Shown: positions 16,552 through 24,536, numbered from the stretch's first letter. The stretch: 64,000 nt of DNA from Hungatella hathewayi (GCA_025149285.1 CP102274.1:3436001-3500000); one strand, 5' to 3'. Notes: a model not told the origin generated them from the letters alone. Made by a program: numbers and translations.

Positions 16552-17097
16552 TTATTCTGCTTCTCCAGCCGTCTCTTTCTTCTGCCTCACGCTCCATTCC
16601 ACAATCTTATGGACCGCCACGGCAATCACAGTCCCCAGCACAAGTCCGGTCAGCACGTCCGACGGAAAATGGACGAAGAGATACAGCCTGGAAAAGGAAA
16701 TCAGCACAGCCAGAACGAATGCCGCCGCTCCCCAGCGCCGGTTATATAAAAAGATACTCACTGCCGCCTCAAAAGAGGCCATGGTATGGCCGGAAGGGAA
16801 GGAAAAATCCTTCGGACTGGCGACCAGCAGCTGAATGGTGGGATCAATCCAGCACGGCCGGTCTCTCGCCACTAAATTTTTTAAGAAGATATTGCCGATC
16901 AGCAAACCGCCTGCCAGGGATAACAGAACACAGAATCCCATCCGTCTCGTCTTTTTAAAGCAGAACAGCGCAAGCCCCGTGAGAATCCAGAAAATTCCGC
17001 TGTCTCCCAGATGGGTAATATTTTTCATCACTGCATCCAGCCATGGCGTATGGAGGGACTGCAGAAAATAAAGAATTCCAAACTCCGCTTCGATCAT
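16552..17097 (-). CDS. PAP2-family phosphatase (undecaprenyl-diphosphatase-like)
   Basis: Membrane phosphatase of 181 residues with about five hydrophobic segments. The full three-part acid-phosphatase signature is present: KNLVARDRP (C1), PSGHTMASFEAA (C2) and SRLYLFVHFPSDVL (C3). Such proteins usually recycle undecaprenyl pyrophosphate or act on other lipid phosphates at the outer face of the membrane. It is divergent from lrgAB, and their promoters share -35 bases. Class is firm; the lipid is not determined. Confidence 0.9.
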   Translation of the reverse strand: MIEAEFGILYFLQSLHTPWLDAVMKNITHLGDSGIFWILTGLALFCFKKTRRMGFCVLLSLAGGLLIGNIFLKNLVARDRPCWIDPTIQLLVASPKDFSFPSGHTMASFEAAVSIFLYNRRWGAAAFVLAVLISFSRLYLFVHFPSDVLTGLVLGTVIAVAVHKIVEWSVRQKKETAGEAE

Positions 17098-17147
17098 GAT
17101 TTATAAGCTCCTTCCGGTATCAATCTGTTTTTTTCAATTTAATGGGT

Positions 17148-17176
17148 ATTATAACAGCTGAAAAAATATTTGACAA
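17148..17176 (-). promoter_or_regulatory. Promoter of the PAP2 phosphatase gene
   Basis: On the minus strand TTGTCA (17176-17171), a 17-bp spacer and TATAAT (17153-17148). Its -35 hexamer overlaps the -35 of the divergent lrgA promoter by five bases. Confidence 0.75.
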
Positions 17177-17198
17177 GCGGCTATTTTGAGTTTAGGAT
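17170..17198 (+). promoter_or_regulatory. Promoter of lrgAB
   Basis: TTGACA at 17170-17175, a 17-bp spacer and TAGGAT at 17193-17198. The ATG of lrgA is at 17240 with AGGGAGG six bases upstream. Confidence 0.75.
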
Positions 17199-17239
17199 AA
17201 ACCGTAGTTAAACGAATGATACATCAAGGGAGGCAAAAC

Positions 17240-17611
17240 ATGAAATTCATCAAACAATTCAGTATCATCCTGATAATTTCCCTGATCGGGGAAGCGCTTC
17301 ACTACTTTATTCCACTGCCGGTTCCAGCCAGCATCTACGGGCTGCTTATCATGCTCGCGGGGCTTTATACGAAGCTCATTCCCCTGGACAGCGTCCGGGA
17401 AGCCAGCTTTTTTCTGATCGATATTATGCCGCTGATGTTCATCCCCGCCGCGGTGGGACTTCTGGATTCATGGGGGCTTCTCCGGCCGATCCTCGTCCCA
17501 TTCCTGGTCATCACACTGGTCTCCACAGTGGTGGTCATGGTCGTCACAGGGAAAATCACGCAGTTTTTTATAAGATCTGACAAAGAAAAGAAGGTACCGG
17601 AACATGAATGA
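17240..17611 (+). CDS. lrgA: CidA/LrgA family membrane protein
   Basis: Small holin-like membrane protein of 123 residues with four hydrophobic segments. The start is the ATG at 17240 after AGGGAGG; an earlier in-frame ATG at 17216 contains the ribosome site itself. Family features include FIPLPVPASIYGLLIMLAG and IMPLMFIPAAVGLLDSW. It pairs with the overlapping lrgB gene. LrgA/LrgB pairs influence murein hydrolase activity and cell lysis, and related pairs transport pyruvate or glycolate. Which applies here cannot be told from sequence. Confidence 0.9.
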   Translation: MKFIKQFSIILIISLIGEALHYFIPLPVPASIYGLLIMLAGLYTKLIPLDSVREASFFLIDIMPLMFIPAAVGLLDSWGLLRPILVPFLVITLVSTVVVMVVTGKITQFFIRSDKEKKVPEHE

Positions 17612-18296
17612 GATGATAAAAGAGTTTCTTTTTTTTGGAGCAGCAGTCAGCATCATGGGATATGAACTGGGCCTGTTTCTCAAGGCAAAGTTTAAATCTC
17701 CCATTTTCAATCCACTGTTGATATCCATTATTGCAGTCATGATATTTTTATCAGTTTTCCACATTGACTATGAAAGCTACAATTTAAGCGCCAGATACTT
17801 AAGCTATCTGCTGACTCCCGCCACCGTCTGTCTGGCCGTGCCGCTTTACCAGCAGTTAAGCCTGCTCAAAAAGCACGCCAGGGCGATTCTGGCAGGGACT
17901 GTGACCGGTGTTCTGACCACCATGGCAACGGTTCTGGTCCTGGCGCTTCTCTTCGGGCTGACGCATGAACAGTATGTCACCTTTCTTCCAAAATCCATCA
18001 CCACAGCCATCGGCATGGGCGTATCTGAGGAGATGGGCGGTATCGTCACGATCACTGTAGCCTGTATTATCATCACGGGAATCATCGGCAACATTATCGC
18101 TGAGACGGTCTGCCGACTTTTCCACATCACGGAACCGGTCGCCAAAGGGATCGCCATCGGATCCGCTTCCCACGCCATCGGCACCACGAAGGCCATGGAA
18201 ATGGGCGAGGTCGAAGGCGCCATGAGCAGCCTCGCCATCGCCGTATCCGGGCTATGCACCGTCCTGTTTGCGTCGGTATTTGCTAATTTTCTTTAA
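17604..18296 (+). CDS. lrgB: LrgB family protein
   Basis: Membrane protein of 230 residues with about seven hydrophobic segments and the LrgB signatures FLPKSITTAIGMGVSEEMGG and GIAIGSASHAIGTTKAMEMGE. Its ATG overlaps the lrgA stop by 8 bp, so translation is coupled. It acts with LrgA in the cytoplasmic membrane. An intrinsic terminator follows within 75 bp, and then the IS200-like element. Confidence 0.93.
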   Translation: MNEMIKEFLFFGAAVSIMGYELGLFLKAKFKSPIFNPLLISIIAVMIFLSVFHIDYESYNLSARYLSYLLTPATVCLAVPLYQQLSLLKKHARAILAGTVTGVLTTMATVLVLALLFGLTHEQYVTFLPKSITTAIGMGVSEEMGGIVTITVACIIITGIIGNIIAETVCRLFHITEPVAKGIAIGSASHAIGTTKAMEMGEVEGAMSSLAIAVSGLCTVLFASVFANFL

Positions 18297-18334
18297 ACTG
18301 ATTACAGACTTTTCTCATCACGTTCTGCATAGGA

Positions 18335-18372
18335 AAGGGCGCATCAGACAGTTTCCGATGCGCCCTTCTTCA
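18335..18372 (+). terminator. Intrinsic terminator after lrgAB
   Basis: AAGGGCGCATC at 18335-18345 pairs perfectly with GATGCGCCCTT at 18357-18367, followed by CTTCATT. Confidence 0.8.
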
Positions 18373-18459
18373 TTGTGGGTCGGATAGACCCAGTTGAGTG
18401 CGCGAAGCGCGCGAAATAGAAACCACCCGCTATGCGGGTGCGCGGTGTTGGTTATACCA

Positions 18460-18521
18460 AAAATCACTCAGCCTGATATAATAGAGGTGTCCAAGCCACT
18501 ATTAAAAAGGAGAGTGATTTT
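18460..18521 (+). promoter_or_regulatory. tnpA promoter region and ribosome-site sequestering stem
   Basis: TATAAT at 18477-18482 is the likely -10 of tnpA. AAAATCACTC at 18460-18469 is the exact reverse complement of GAGTGATTTT at 18512-18521, which contains the end of the AAGGAG ribosome site and reaches the ATG. A transcript entering from upstream can fold and hide the site, while one starting at the local promoter lacks the left arm. IS200 is known to block translation from outside transcription in this way. Confidence 0.65.
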
Positions 18522-18977
18522 ATGGCGAAGAAAGCCAATGAATTAGCGCATACAAAGTGGATGTGCAAGTATCATATCGTCTTCACCCCTAAGTATAGAC
18601 GAAAAGTGATCTATAATCAATATAAAGAAGACCTGAGAGATATCATAAAACAATTATGTAATTATAAGGGTGTTCAGATACTGGAGGGGAAATTAATGCC
18701 GGATCATGTGCATATCCTGGTGAGTATCCCACCCAAGATAAGCGTATCCAGTTTTATGGGCTATTTGAAAGGAAAGTCAGCATTAATGATGTTTGACCGT
18801 CATGCCAACTTAAAGTACAAGTTCGGGAATCGTCATTTCTGGTCAGAAGGATACTACGTAAGCACAGTGGGATTAAACGAAGACACCATAAAGAAGTATA
18901 TACAAGATCAGGAGAAGGCAGATATCATGCTGGACAAATTGAGTGTGAAAGAATATGAAGACCCCTTTAGGGGTTAG
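18522..18977 (+). CDS. tnpA: IS200/IS605 family transposase TnpA (Y1 HUH nuclease)
   Basis: Single-strand transposase of 151 residues, the normal length. The HUH motif is HVHIL at about residues 67-71 and the catalytic tyrosine lies in the C-terminal helix (NEDTIKKYIQDQE). The N-terminal CKYHIVFTPKYRRKV is typical. The gene looks intact. Its base composition is more A/T-rich than its neighbours, which suits a mobile gene. It should cut and join single-stranded ends at the flanking hairpins. Confidence 0.95.
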   Translation: MAKKANELAHTKWMCKYHIVFTPKYRRKVIYNQYKEDLRDIIKQLCNYKGVQILEGKLMPDHVHILVSIPPKISVSSFMGYLKGKSALMMFDRHANLKYKFGNRHFWSEGYYVSTVGLNEDTIKKYIQDQEKADIMLDKLSVKEYEDPFRG

Positions 18978-19085
18978 TCGGTATTCAGATAGCCCCTTGA
19001 AGGGGCGGCAACAGAGGTAAAAGCACAAAGTGGCTTGAACGAAGTGAAAGCCAGCGCCTTGAGACGCTGGCCTAGTAACAAAGGC
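18978..19085 (+). other. Hairpin cluster between tnpA and the right end of the IS
   Basis: Three short hairpins follow the transposase gene: CCCCTTTAGGGG over the stop codon region (18962-18973), GCCCCTTGAAGGGGC (about 18992-19006) and GCCAGCG/CGCTGGC (about 19050-19071). They could end transcription or form a small RNA from the element; no T-run marks a classic terminator. Confidence 0.4.
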
Positions 19086-19147
19086 TTATAGCCGAAGCGC
19101 GAGCCACCCGTTAGACGGGTGGCAGCGACTCAGCAGCGTTCAGCCGC

Positions 19148-20326
19148 TTACTGAACCCATACTCCATTATAATCCACATATCTTCCATCAGGTGTCCAGC
19201 GCCCTGCGTACATCACACCGCTTCCATCCAGATAGTACCATGCTCCGTTAATATACTGCCAGCCCGTTGCCATGGCTCCGCTTCCGTCCAGATAATACCA
19301 GTCGCCGTTGATCCTCTGCCAGCCAATCTGCATCACACCGCTGGAATTCATATAGTACCAGCGCCCGTTCACATACTGCCAGTCTGTGGTTCTCACGCCG
19401 CTTCCGTCCAGATAGTACCACGCTCCGTCGATCTGCTGCCAGCCGGTGCGCATCTTGCCGTCCGGCCCAAGATAGTAGTAATTGCCGTCGACCCTTCTCC
19501 AGCCTGTCGTCATATATCCGTCGCCGTCAAAATAGTACCATGCGTTGTCAATCAGCTTCCAGCAGCTTCTCGGATATCCGCCTCCGGAATACGCATACCA
19601 CCAGCCTCTGGCGTTCTGCTGCCAGGCACCGTTGCCGCCGTAGTACCAGACCTCATCTTCATCGATGTAGTAGTCCTCCGAGTAGTCAGACCACTCGCCG
19701 GCTCTGGAATTATAGCTTGCAATGGCGCGGACACGGAAGGTATAGGAGCCCTCGCGGTCCATATTGTTTGAGAAATTATAACTGCTGTCTGTCGTCTTAA
19801 CCGTCACTACTGATTTCTCATCGCGGTAAAGCCGGACTTCGTATTCCTTAGAACCTTCCAGCGGATCCCAGTAGGCCACGTTGCCTCCCCACTCTAAGTT
19901 CTGTACGCTGCTTAAGGTTCCGCCGATTCTCTTTAAATATACTTCCAGCTCCATCTGTGTTCCGTCGTCGTAGATTCTGGCCTTTTTATAAACTGCGCTG
20001 CAGCCGTTTAACGTAAATCTGCTCTTCGATGTGGAACCGAAACGGTAACCGCTCTTCGCCGTCAGTTCTACATGGACCAGCGGCCGGTCGCCGACTACCC
20101 AGACATCGCCCTCGTTGGAATACTCCGCGTATTCAACGGTAAAAGGCTGTCCATCCGGCACCTTCACGTGAATTCCGCCGATCTCATTGCCGGACTTTGG
20201 TTCTGCCCCTGCATATGAGAAATCCAGCTTCACCGAATCAATCTTCGTATCCGCGGCCCATGCCGGGACAGCCAGCGCCATGATCAGGACCAGTGTCAAA
20301 ATAAAACCCAATCGCTTTCCTTTCAT
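19148..20326 (-). CDS. Secreted cell-wall-binding repeat protein
   Basis: Surface protein of 392 residues. A signal peptide (residues 1-24, ending AWA) is followed by a beta-rich N-terminal region of about 190 residues that includes a fibronectin-like stretch (SVQNLEWGGNVAYWDPLEG...YTFRVRAIASYNSRAGEWSDYSEDYY). The last 150 residues are seven or so choline-binding-type repeats of about 20 residues (GW..I.G.WYYLDGSG). These repeats bind teichoic-acid or other wall polymers without covalent linkage. No catalytic domain is recognised. It has a consensus promoter, and the IS200-like element ends about 25 bp past its stop. Confidence 0.85.
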   Translation of the reverse strand: MKGKRLGFILTLVLIMALAVPAWAADTKIDSVKLDFSYAGAEPKSGNEIGGIHVKVPDGQPFTVEYAEYSNEGDVWVVGDRPLVHVELTAKSGYRFGSTSKSRFTLNGCSAVYKKARIYDDGTQMELEVYLKRIGGTLSSVQNLEWGGNVAYWDPLEGSKEYEVRLYRDEKSVVTVKTTDSSYNFSNNMDREGSYTFRVRAIASYNSRAGEWSDYSEDYYIDEDEVWYYGGNGAWQQNARGWWYAYSGGGYPRSCWKLIDNAWYYFDGDGYMTTGWRRVDGNYYYLGPDGKMRTGWQQIDGAWYYLDGSGVRTTDWQYVNGRWYYMNSSGVMQIGWQRINGDWYYLDGSGAMATGWQYINGAWYYLDGSGVMYAGRWTPDGRYVDYNGVWVQ

Positions 20327-20370
20327 ATCAATTCCTCCTCATAAAAATGCACCAGTTATTTTCTATCTTT

Positions 20371-20399
20371 ATTATAGTAAAATAACAAATATCTTTCAA
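20371..20399 (-). promoter_or_regulatory. Promoter of the cell-wall-binding repeat gene
   Basis: TTGAAA (20399-20394), a 17-bp spacer and TATAAT (20376-20371) on the minus strand, about 40 bp upstream of the GAGGAGG site. Confidence 0.75.
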
Positions 20400-20467
20400 T
20401 TTCTTTATCATTACGAAATATTACATTTTTATGACAGACTTTTCCAACCATTCTAAAAAATGTGTAA

Positions 20468-21112
20468 CTAATCTCTGTCCCAGTCTTCATTCACCGGCTG
20501 CCCCTTCCGGTAATACAGCCGGTCTTCTTCCGTGATCTCCCGCACCACCTTACACGGCGTTCCAAAGGCCACCGAATGGGAAGGAATATCGTGGGTTACC
20601 ACACTGCCGGCACCGATCACTACATCATTTCCGATCGTCACTCCAGGAAGAATAATGGCATTGGCACCGATCCATACGTCGTCGCCAATGTGGATCGGCA
20701 GGGAAAACTGAGCGCCCTTGCGGCGGTATTCTCCCCAGACAGGATGTCCCGTGACTGTAAGCGTCACATTCGGCCCAAACATCACGTAGTTGCCGATAAA
20801 GACTTCACAGTCATCGACGACACACAGATTGAAATTAGAATAAAAATGATGACCGATATGCGTATTGCAGCCGTACGAAAAAAAGGCGGGGGATTCAATC
20901 CAGATTTCCTCACCCGCTTCCGCCAGAAGTTCATCTAAAATTCTCCGTTTTTCCTTTACATTCGACGGTCTTGTCTGATTATAATCATAGACCAGCTCCT
21001 TACAATGTACCCGCTGGTATTCGATCTTCCGCTCATATGCCCTGTTCTCTTCCAACTCATGGCCGAATTCGCAGTATAAGCGGCCGTTCTTCATCTTGCC
21101 TTCCAAAGACAT
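20468..21112 (-). CDS. Sugar O-acetyltransferase (maltose/galactoside acetyltransferase family)
   Basis: Acetyl-CoA-dependent left-handed beta-helix enzyme of 214 residues. The N-terminal Maa domain (MKNGRLYCEFGHELEENRAYERKI) precedes hexapeptide repeats such as IGNYVMFGPNVTLTV, IGDDVWIGANAIILPGVTIGNDVVIGAGSVV. The catalytic His lies in TVTGHPVW. It is expected to acetylate maltose, galactosides or related sugars in the cytosol. No pathway genes are adjacent. Confidence 0.93.
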   Translation of the reverse strand: MSLEGKMKNGRLYCEFGHELEENRAYERKIEYQRVHCKELVYDYNQTRPSNVKEKRRILDELLAEAGEEIWIESPAFFSYGCNTHIGHHFYSNFNLCVVDDCEVFIGNYVMFGPNVTLTVTGHPVWGEYRRKGAQFSLPIHIGDDVWIGANAIILPGVTIGNDVVIGAGSVVTHDIPSHSVAFGTPCKVVREITEEDRLYYRKGQPVNEDWDRD

Positions 21113-21154
21113 GTTTTTGTACCTCCGGTTCTTCTTTTTCTATTTATTTTCATG

Positions 21155-22321
21155 TTACCCCATGACCAGTGTAAGCAGCCGGTCCAGGCTGCAGACCTTC
21201 TTCTCGCGGAACAAAGTCTCCAGGCGCTCCAGATTCAAATCCGAGTGTTCCACCTCCCTTGAATAGCGGCGCGCGGCCTCAAAAAACGCGTCCTTTTCCA
21301 GTACGCCGCCCTGCTCTTTCCACAGTGCCTGCGCCGTCTCACGGATCAGGAGCGTGCTCACCACGGCCAGCTTCATCTTCCCATAGGGGCGTTCATCGTA
21401 TTCCGCACCGCAGAACCAGGTAAATACAAAATAGACCATCAGCTGCTCAGACCACCGCTCCCACGTCTCCAGCCGCTCTTCCTCCGACTCCAGGTACTCA
21501 TAAAATTCCTGTCTCTGCTCCTCATAAGCATTTTCTCCGGCTCCGTAAAGCACTTCCTTCACACGCCCGATATAATCCGGCCAGCCGGCGTTTAACACCT
21601 CCAGCCCGTCAAGGAAGCCGAACAGTTCTTTCATCCCCTCAAAACGGCTATCCCCGTCAATCTGATACGCCAAAAGCCTGGAGGCCAGCTTTTCGACAGC
21701 CCCCTTCCTCCCGTAACGCTCCAGCAGGGAATCTGTTTCATACAGACGGTCATTTACGATTCTGCGCTGTAAGTCATGAGCCAGCCCCAGCACGATTCCC
21801 GCGCGCAGGTTCCAGTCCAGCTCCCGGTTCTGTAAGGTGGAAATGATGACATCTCTGCAATCCATAAGCTTCGTATAAAGAAAGAAATCAAAAAAAGGAT
21901 ACGTCTCCTCTTTCTCCGTCTCTTTACTCAGGAACCGTACCGGCTCCTTACAGTCCAGAATCAGCTTTGCCGCCTCCGGACACGACAGCGACAGAGAAAT
22001 CTCCCTCACCCCCTCAAACTCCTCGATATGCCTTGGATACGCCCGGCAGGTCCGGCAGAGCATGGAAGGCCCCGCTTCCGAATAGATGTCGCAGAGATTG
22101 TTTTCATCTAAAAAGGCACAGCGCCTGTCATACTGGCGGAACGCAGAATTTTCCCAGTCAATGGAATTCTTCAGCCGGCTGCCGAAGGAATCTCTTCTTT
22201 TCCTGTATTTTTTTAAAGATGTCTCATCGATCATAATCTGCCAGCCGGCGCAGCACGTATCCGGACATTGACCCGCCACGCACTGAAACCGGCTGTAATA
22301 ATGCGGTACTGTAATTTTCAT
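21155..22321 (-). CDS. fliB: Flagellin lysine-N-methylase-like protein (FliB family)
   Basis: Protein of 388 residues. It opens with MKITVPHYYSRFQCVAGQCPDTCCAGWQ and has a second cysteine group in CDIYSEAGPSMLCRTCRAYPRHIEE; together these are the cysteine cluster of FliB-like proteins, which methylate lysines of flagellin. No flagellin or other flagellar gene is in the window, so the target may lie elsewhere or be another surface protein. It has its own promoter, and a 7-bp leader hairpin (22338-22344 with 22360-22366) precedes the ribosome site. The family call is strong; the substrate is assumed. Confidence 0.85.
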   Translation of the reverse strand: MKITVPHYYSRFQCVAGQCPDTCCAGWQIMIDETSLKKYRKRRDSFGSRLKNSIDWENSAFRQYDRRCAFLDENNLCDIYSEAGPSMLCRTCRAYPRHIEEFEGVREISLSLSCPEAAKLILDCKEPVRFLSKETEKEETYPFFDFFLYTKLMDCRDVIISTLQNRELDWNLRAGIVLGLAHDLQRRIVNDRLYETDSLLERYGRKGAVEKLASRLLAYQIDGDSRFEGMKELFGFLDGLEVLNAGWPDYIGRVKEVLYGAGENAYEEQRQEFYEYLESEEERLETWERWSEQLMVYFVFTWFCGAEYDERPYGKMKLAVVSTLLIRETAQALWKEQGGVLEKDAFFEAARRYSREVEHSDLNLERLETLFREKKVCSLDRLLTLVMG

Positions 22322-22371
22322 ATATCTTATCTCCTGTCACCTGGTATTCTGAAACTCCGCCAGGTGTTCAT

Positions 22372-22400
22372 AGTATAACTCATGAGAGGCTTTTTGTCAC
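22372..22400 (-). promoter_or_regulatory. Promoter of the fliB-like gene
   Basis: GTGACA (22400-22395), a 17-bp spacer and TATACT (22377-22372). The -35 lies inside the 3' end of ytaF. Confidence 0.6.
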
Positions 22401-23012
22401 GGCCAGAATCATAAACAGCACGCCGCTGATCCAGGACAGATCGCATTTGCAGCGGGCCGCCAGCTTTCTGCCTAAGAAAAGACCTGCAGCCATCACCACG
22501 ATCCCCATGATAAACGCCGTCCCCATCGTCAGTCCCACCGGTATTTCCAGAAATGCGGAGAGAGCTCCCGCAATCAGGCTGTCGATCGACATGGCGAAGG
22601 ACAGAAAGAGAACTTCCTTCCATGACAGCGACTGGGAATGGTCCCAGTCTGCCGCCATGGGATCTCCATAGATATTGACAATCACCCGGAGACCTGAAAA
22701 AGAAAACGTGATTCCCTTGTGCAGGCTTACGTGCCTGTTAATGTATTTCTTGATGAAATAATCGAGAAGCTTCACGATGCCCAGAAGGAAAAGGCTGATA
22801 AAACACACCGTCCGGGTCATCGTCTCCGGAACGAGATCATCCAGTATACTGCCCGCCGCCAGCGCAATGCCCAGACAGCCGCTGCAGACGGCATTCATGG
22901 CAACGATTTTTTCCCATGTAATATGCACTTTATTTGCGCCATAAGCCATGCTGGCCACAAACGTGTCCATGCAGAGGGCCAGGACTAAAACCAGGATATG
23001 AAACATAGTCAT
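22380..23012 (-). CDS. ytaF: Sporulation membrane protein YtaF
   Basis: Membrane protein of 210 residues in the MntP/YtaF family, with six hydrophobic segments in two repeats. Each repeat carries an acidic membrane motif: LALCMDTFVASMAYG near the N-terminus and FLSFAMSIDSLIAGALSAF in the second half. The central insertion (FSFSGLRVIVNIYGDPMAADWDHSQ) is typical of YtaF rather than MntP. YtaF proteins are linked with sporulation; a cation-export role is suggested by the family. It lies between the fliB-like gene and the MATE gene. Confidence 0.88.
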   Translation of the reverse strand: MTMFHILVLVLALCMDTFVASMAYGANKVHITWEKIVAMNAVCSGCLGIALAAGSILDDLVPETMTRTVCFISLFLLGIVKLLDYFIKKYINRHVSLHKGITFSFSGLRVIVNIYGDPMAADWDHSQSLSWKEVLFLSFAMSIDSLIAGALSAFLEIPVGLTMGTAFIMGIVVMAAGLFLGRKLAARCKCDLSWISGVLFMILAVTKSLS

Positions 23013-23044
23013 CTGTCTTTGCTTTTTCTAGTAATATATTCCCC

Positions 23045-24406
23045 TTAAGCGCTTTTGGAAACCCTTCTCTCGTTTCTCTCCTTCCAAAAGCCGCAGATTA
23101 CGTAAATAAGGGTATAGCAGGCCATAAATCCGGACACCATGGGCGCAATGGTTCCGATCCGGAACAGATTATCCGGCCAGCGGGTATAAACCAGCCAGAT
23201 CAGCGGCATGCGCAAAGCCAGTGCTCCGAAGCAGCAGCTGATCATGGTAAAAATGGTCTTTGCGCGGCCATTTAAGTAACCATTTAGACAGAATACGAAA
23301 CTGACCGCCAGATAATCATAGCTGCACGATGTAAAGAACGGAATTCCCGCCGCTATGATGTCCTGATTATCTGAAAAGATTCCGATCATGGTCTGCGGAG
23401 ACACCTGGGCCCACAGCCAGAACACGGAGGAGGCTGCCACAGCGAAGGCAAGTCCGGCTGCCAGGGAACGTCTCGCCCGCTCCGGCTTTCCCGCCCCGTA
23501 ATTCTGGGCCGTAATCGCAGCCAGCGCATTGGCGATGGAGGTGGCCGGCAGCATGGCAAACACGTCATACTTGCTGGCTACTCCCACTGCCGCCGCCGCA
23601 TAGACGCCGAGACGGTTGGTCACACTGGTGAGATAGAGGAAGGAAAGCCGCACCATACATTCCTGCAGGGAGATGGGGATCCCCACCTTTGCCAGCTCCA
23701 GCGCCTTATCCCGGTCAATTTTTAAATTAGAGAATCGGAACGTAAAAATAAAACGGTTTCGGTTCAGATACCAGATCGCGCAGATCATGCTGACCGCCTG
23801 TGATCCGATGGTGGCAATGGCAACGCCTGCCACTCCCAGGCCCAGAATGCCCGTGAGCACCACATCACCGATGATATTCAGTACACAGGCCAGGGCGATA
23901 AACATCATGGGCCGTTTGGAATCCCCGTATCCGCGCAGAATGGCGCTGATCGCGTTGTAACCGCAGATAAAGATGATTCCGCAGCTGCACAGGATCACGT
24001 ACTGCTTTGCCAGTTCAAACGACTCCTCCGGCGTCTTTAACAGTCTTAAGACTGCCGGCGAAAAGATGATCATCAGAACCGTTAATACCAGGGCGGCTGC
24101 TCCAAAAATAGACAGTGTGGTTCCAATGGTCTTCTTCACCTCCTCCTTCGCGTTCATCCCCGTATATTTTCCCACCATGATGGTTCCGCCGAGCGTAAGA
24201 CCCGTAATCATGCTGGTGATGATCTGTGTAACCTGCGTTCCCGTGGAAACCGCAGCGACACTTTCCGGCGTACAGTATTTGCCGATTACAAGCAGATCCA
24301 CAGCGCCATACAGCGCCTGAATCACATTGGCAATTACAAATGGTATGGAAAATTCCAGCAGAACCCGAAACACATTTCCTTCCGTCAGATTGTTTTCCTG
24401 TTTCAT
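23045..24406 (-). CDS. MATE family efflux transporter
   Basis: Twelve-segment antiporter of 453 residues with two homologous halves. It opens with an N-terminal GNVFRVLLEFSIPFVIANVIQALYG segment and shows the usual STGTQVTQII and YGAGKPERA-type motifs. MATE proteins export cationic drugs or metabolites using Na+ or H+. Its promoter has the 19-bp spacer and dyad of MerR-family control, which suggests induction by a drug or metal. No merR-like gene is in the window. Substrate not determined. Confidence 0.93.
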   Translation of the reverse strand: MKQENNLTEGNVFRVLLEFSIPFVIANVIQALYGAVDLLVIGKYCTPESVAAVSTGTQVTQIITSMITGLTLGGTIMVGKYTGMNAKEEVKKTIGTTLSIFGAAALVLTVLMIIFSPAVLRLLKTPEESFELAKQYVILCSCGIIFICGYNAISAILRGYGDSKRPMMFIALACVLNIIGDVVLTGILGLGVAGVAIATIGSQAVSMICAIWYLNRNRFIFTFRFSNLKIDRDKALELAKVGIPISLQECMVRLSFLYLTSVTNRLGVYAAAAVGVASKYDVFAMLPATSIANALAAITAQNYGAGKPERARRSLAAGLAFAVAASSVFWLWAQVSPQTMIGIFSDNQDIIAAGIPFFTSCSYDYLAVSFVFCLNGYLNGRAKTIFTMISCCFGALALRMPLIWLVYTRWPDNLFRIGTIAPMVSGFMACYTLIYVICGFWKERNERRVSKSA

Positions 24407-24491
24407 CCTCCCGTTCCTCCCTGTCTGTGCAGCTGTGATACACTGCTCTTTCTACTGATTTTTATATTATGGAAGTAATCTTCTATCCTAT

Positions 24492-24522
24492 AAAATAGAC
24501 CTTCCAGTAACTGGAAGGTCAA
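24492..24522 (-). promoter_or_regulatory. MerR-family-type promoter/operator of the MATE gene (may also terminate lepB)
   Basis: On the minus strand TTGACC (24522-24517) and TATTTT (24497-24492) are 19 bp apart. The spacer carries a perfect dyad: GACCTTCC AG and CT GGAAGGTC arms (24498-24507, 24511-24520) around a 3-base centre. A 19-bp spacer filled by a GACCTTCC-type palindrome is the hallmark of CueR/MerR-class activated promoters. The same palindrome, followed by a T-rich tract, could also fold as a terminator for lepB, whose stop is 15 bp upstream. Confidence 0.65.
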
Positions 24523-24536
24523 GAAGTTTCTTTCGT

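Larger units (their letters stand above)
18376..19125 (+). mobile_element. IS200/IS605-family element with tnpA only (IS200-like)
   Basis: A single Y1 transposase gene is framed by subterminal hairpins instead of terminal inverted repeats, as in IS200-type elements. The left side holds TGGGTC/GACCCA (18376-18392), a GCGC hairpin near 18400 and CACCCGC/GCGGGTG (18424-18440). The right side has GCCACCCG/CGGGTGGC at 19103-19123. No tnpB is present. Outer limits are approximate because these elements make no target duplication. It sits between the lrgAB terminator and the convergent cell-wall-binding gene and disrupts neither. Confidence 0.8.

Noticed and set aside
19148..19620. Regular repeats of about 60 bp considered as a DNA repeat or CRISPR array
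   Set aside because: They encode the 20-residue cell-wall-binding repeats in frame; the repeats are protein-level and diverged.
24498..24520. Hairpin first read as a plain lepB terminator
   Set aside because: The exact 19-bp spacing between TTGACC and TATTTT makes a MerR-type operator the better primary reading; termination is kept only as a second possibility.
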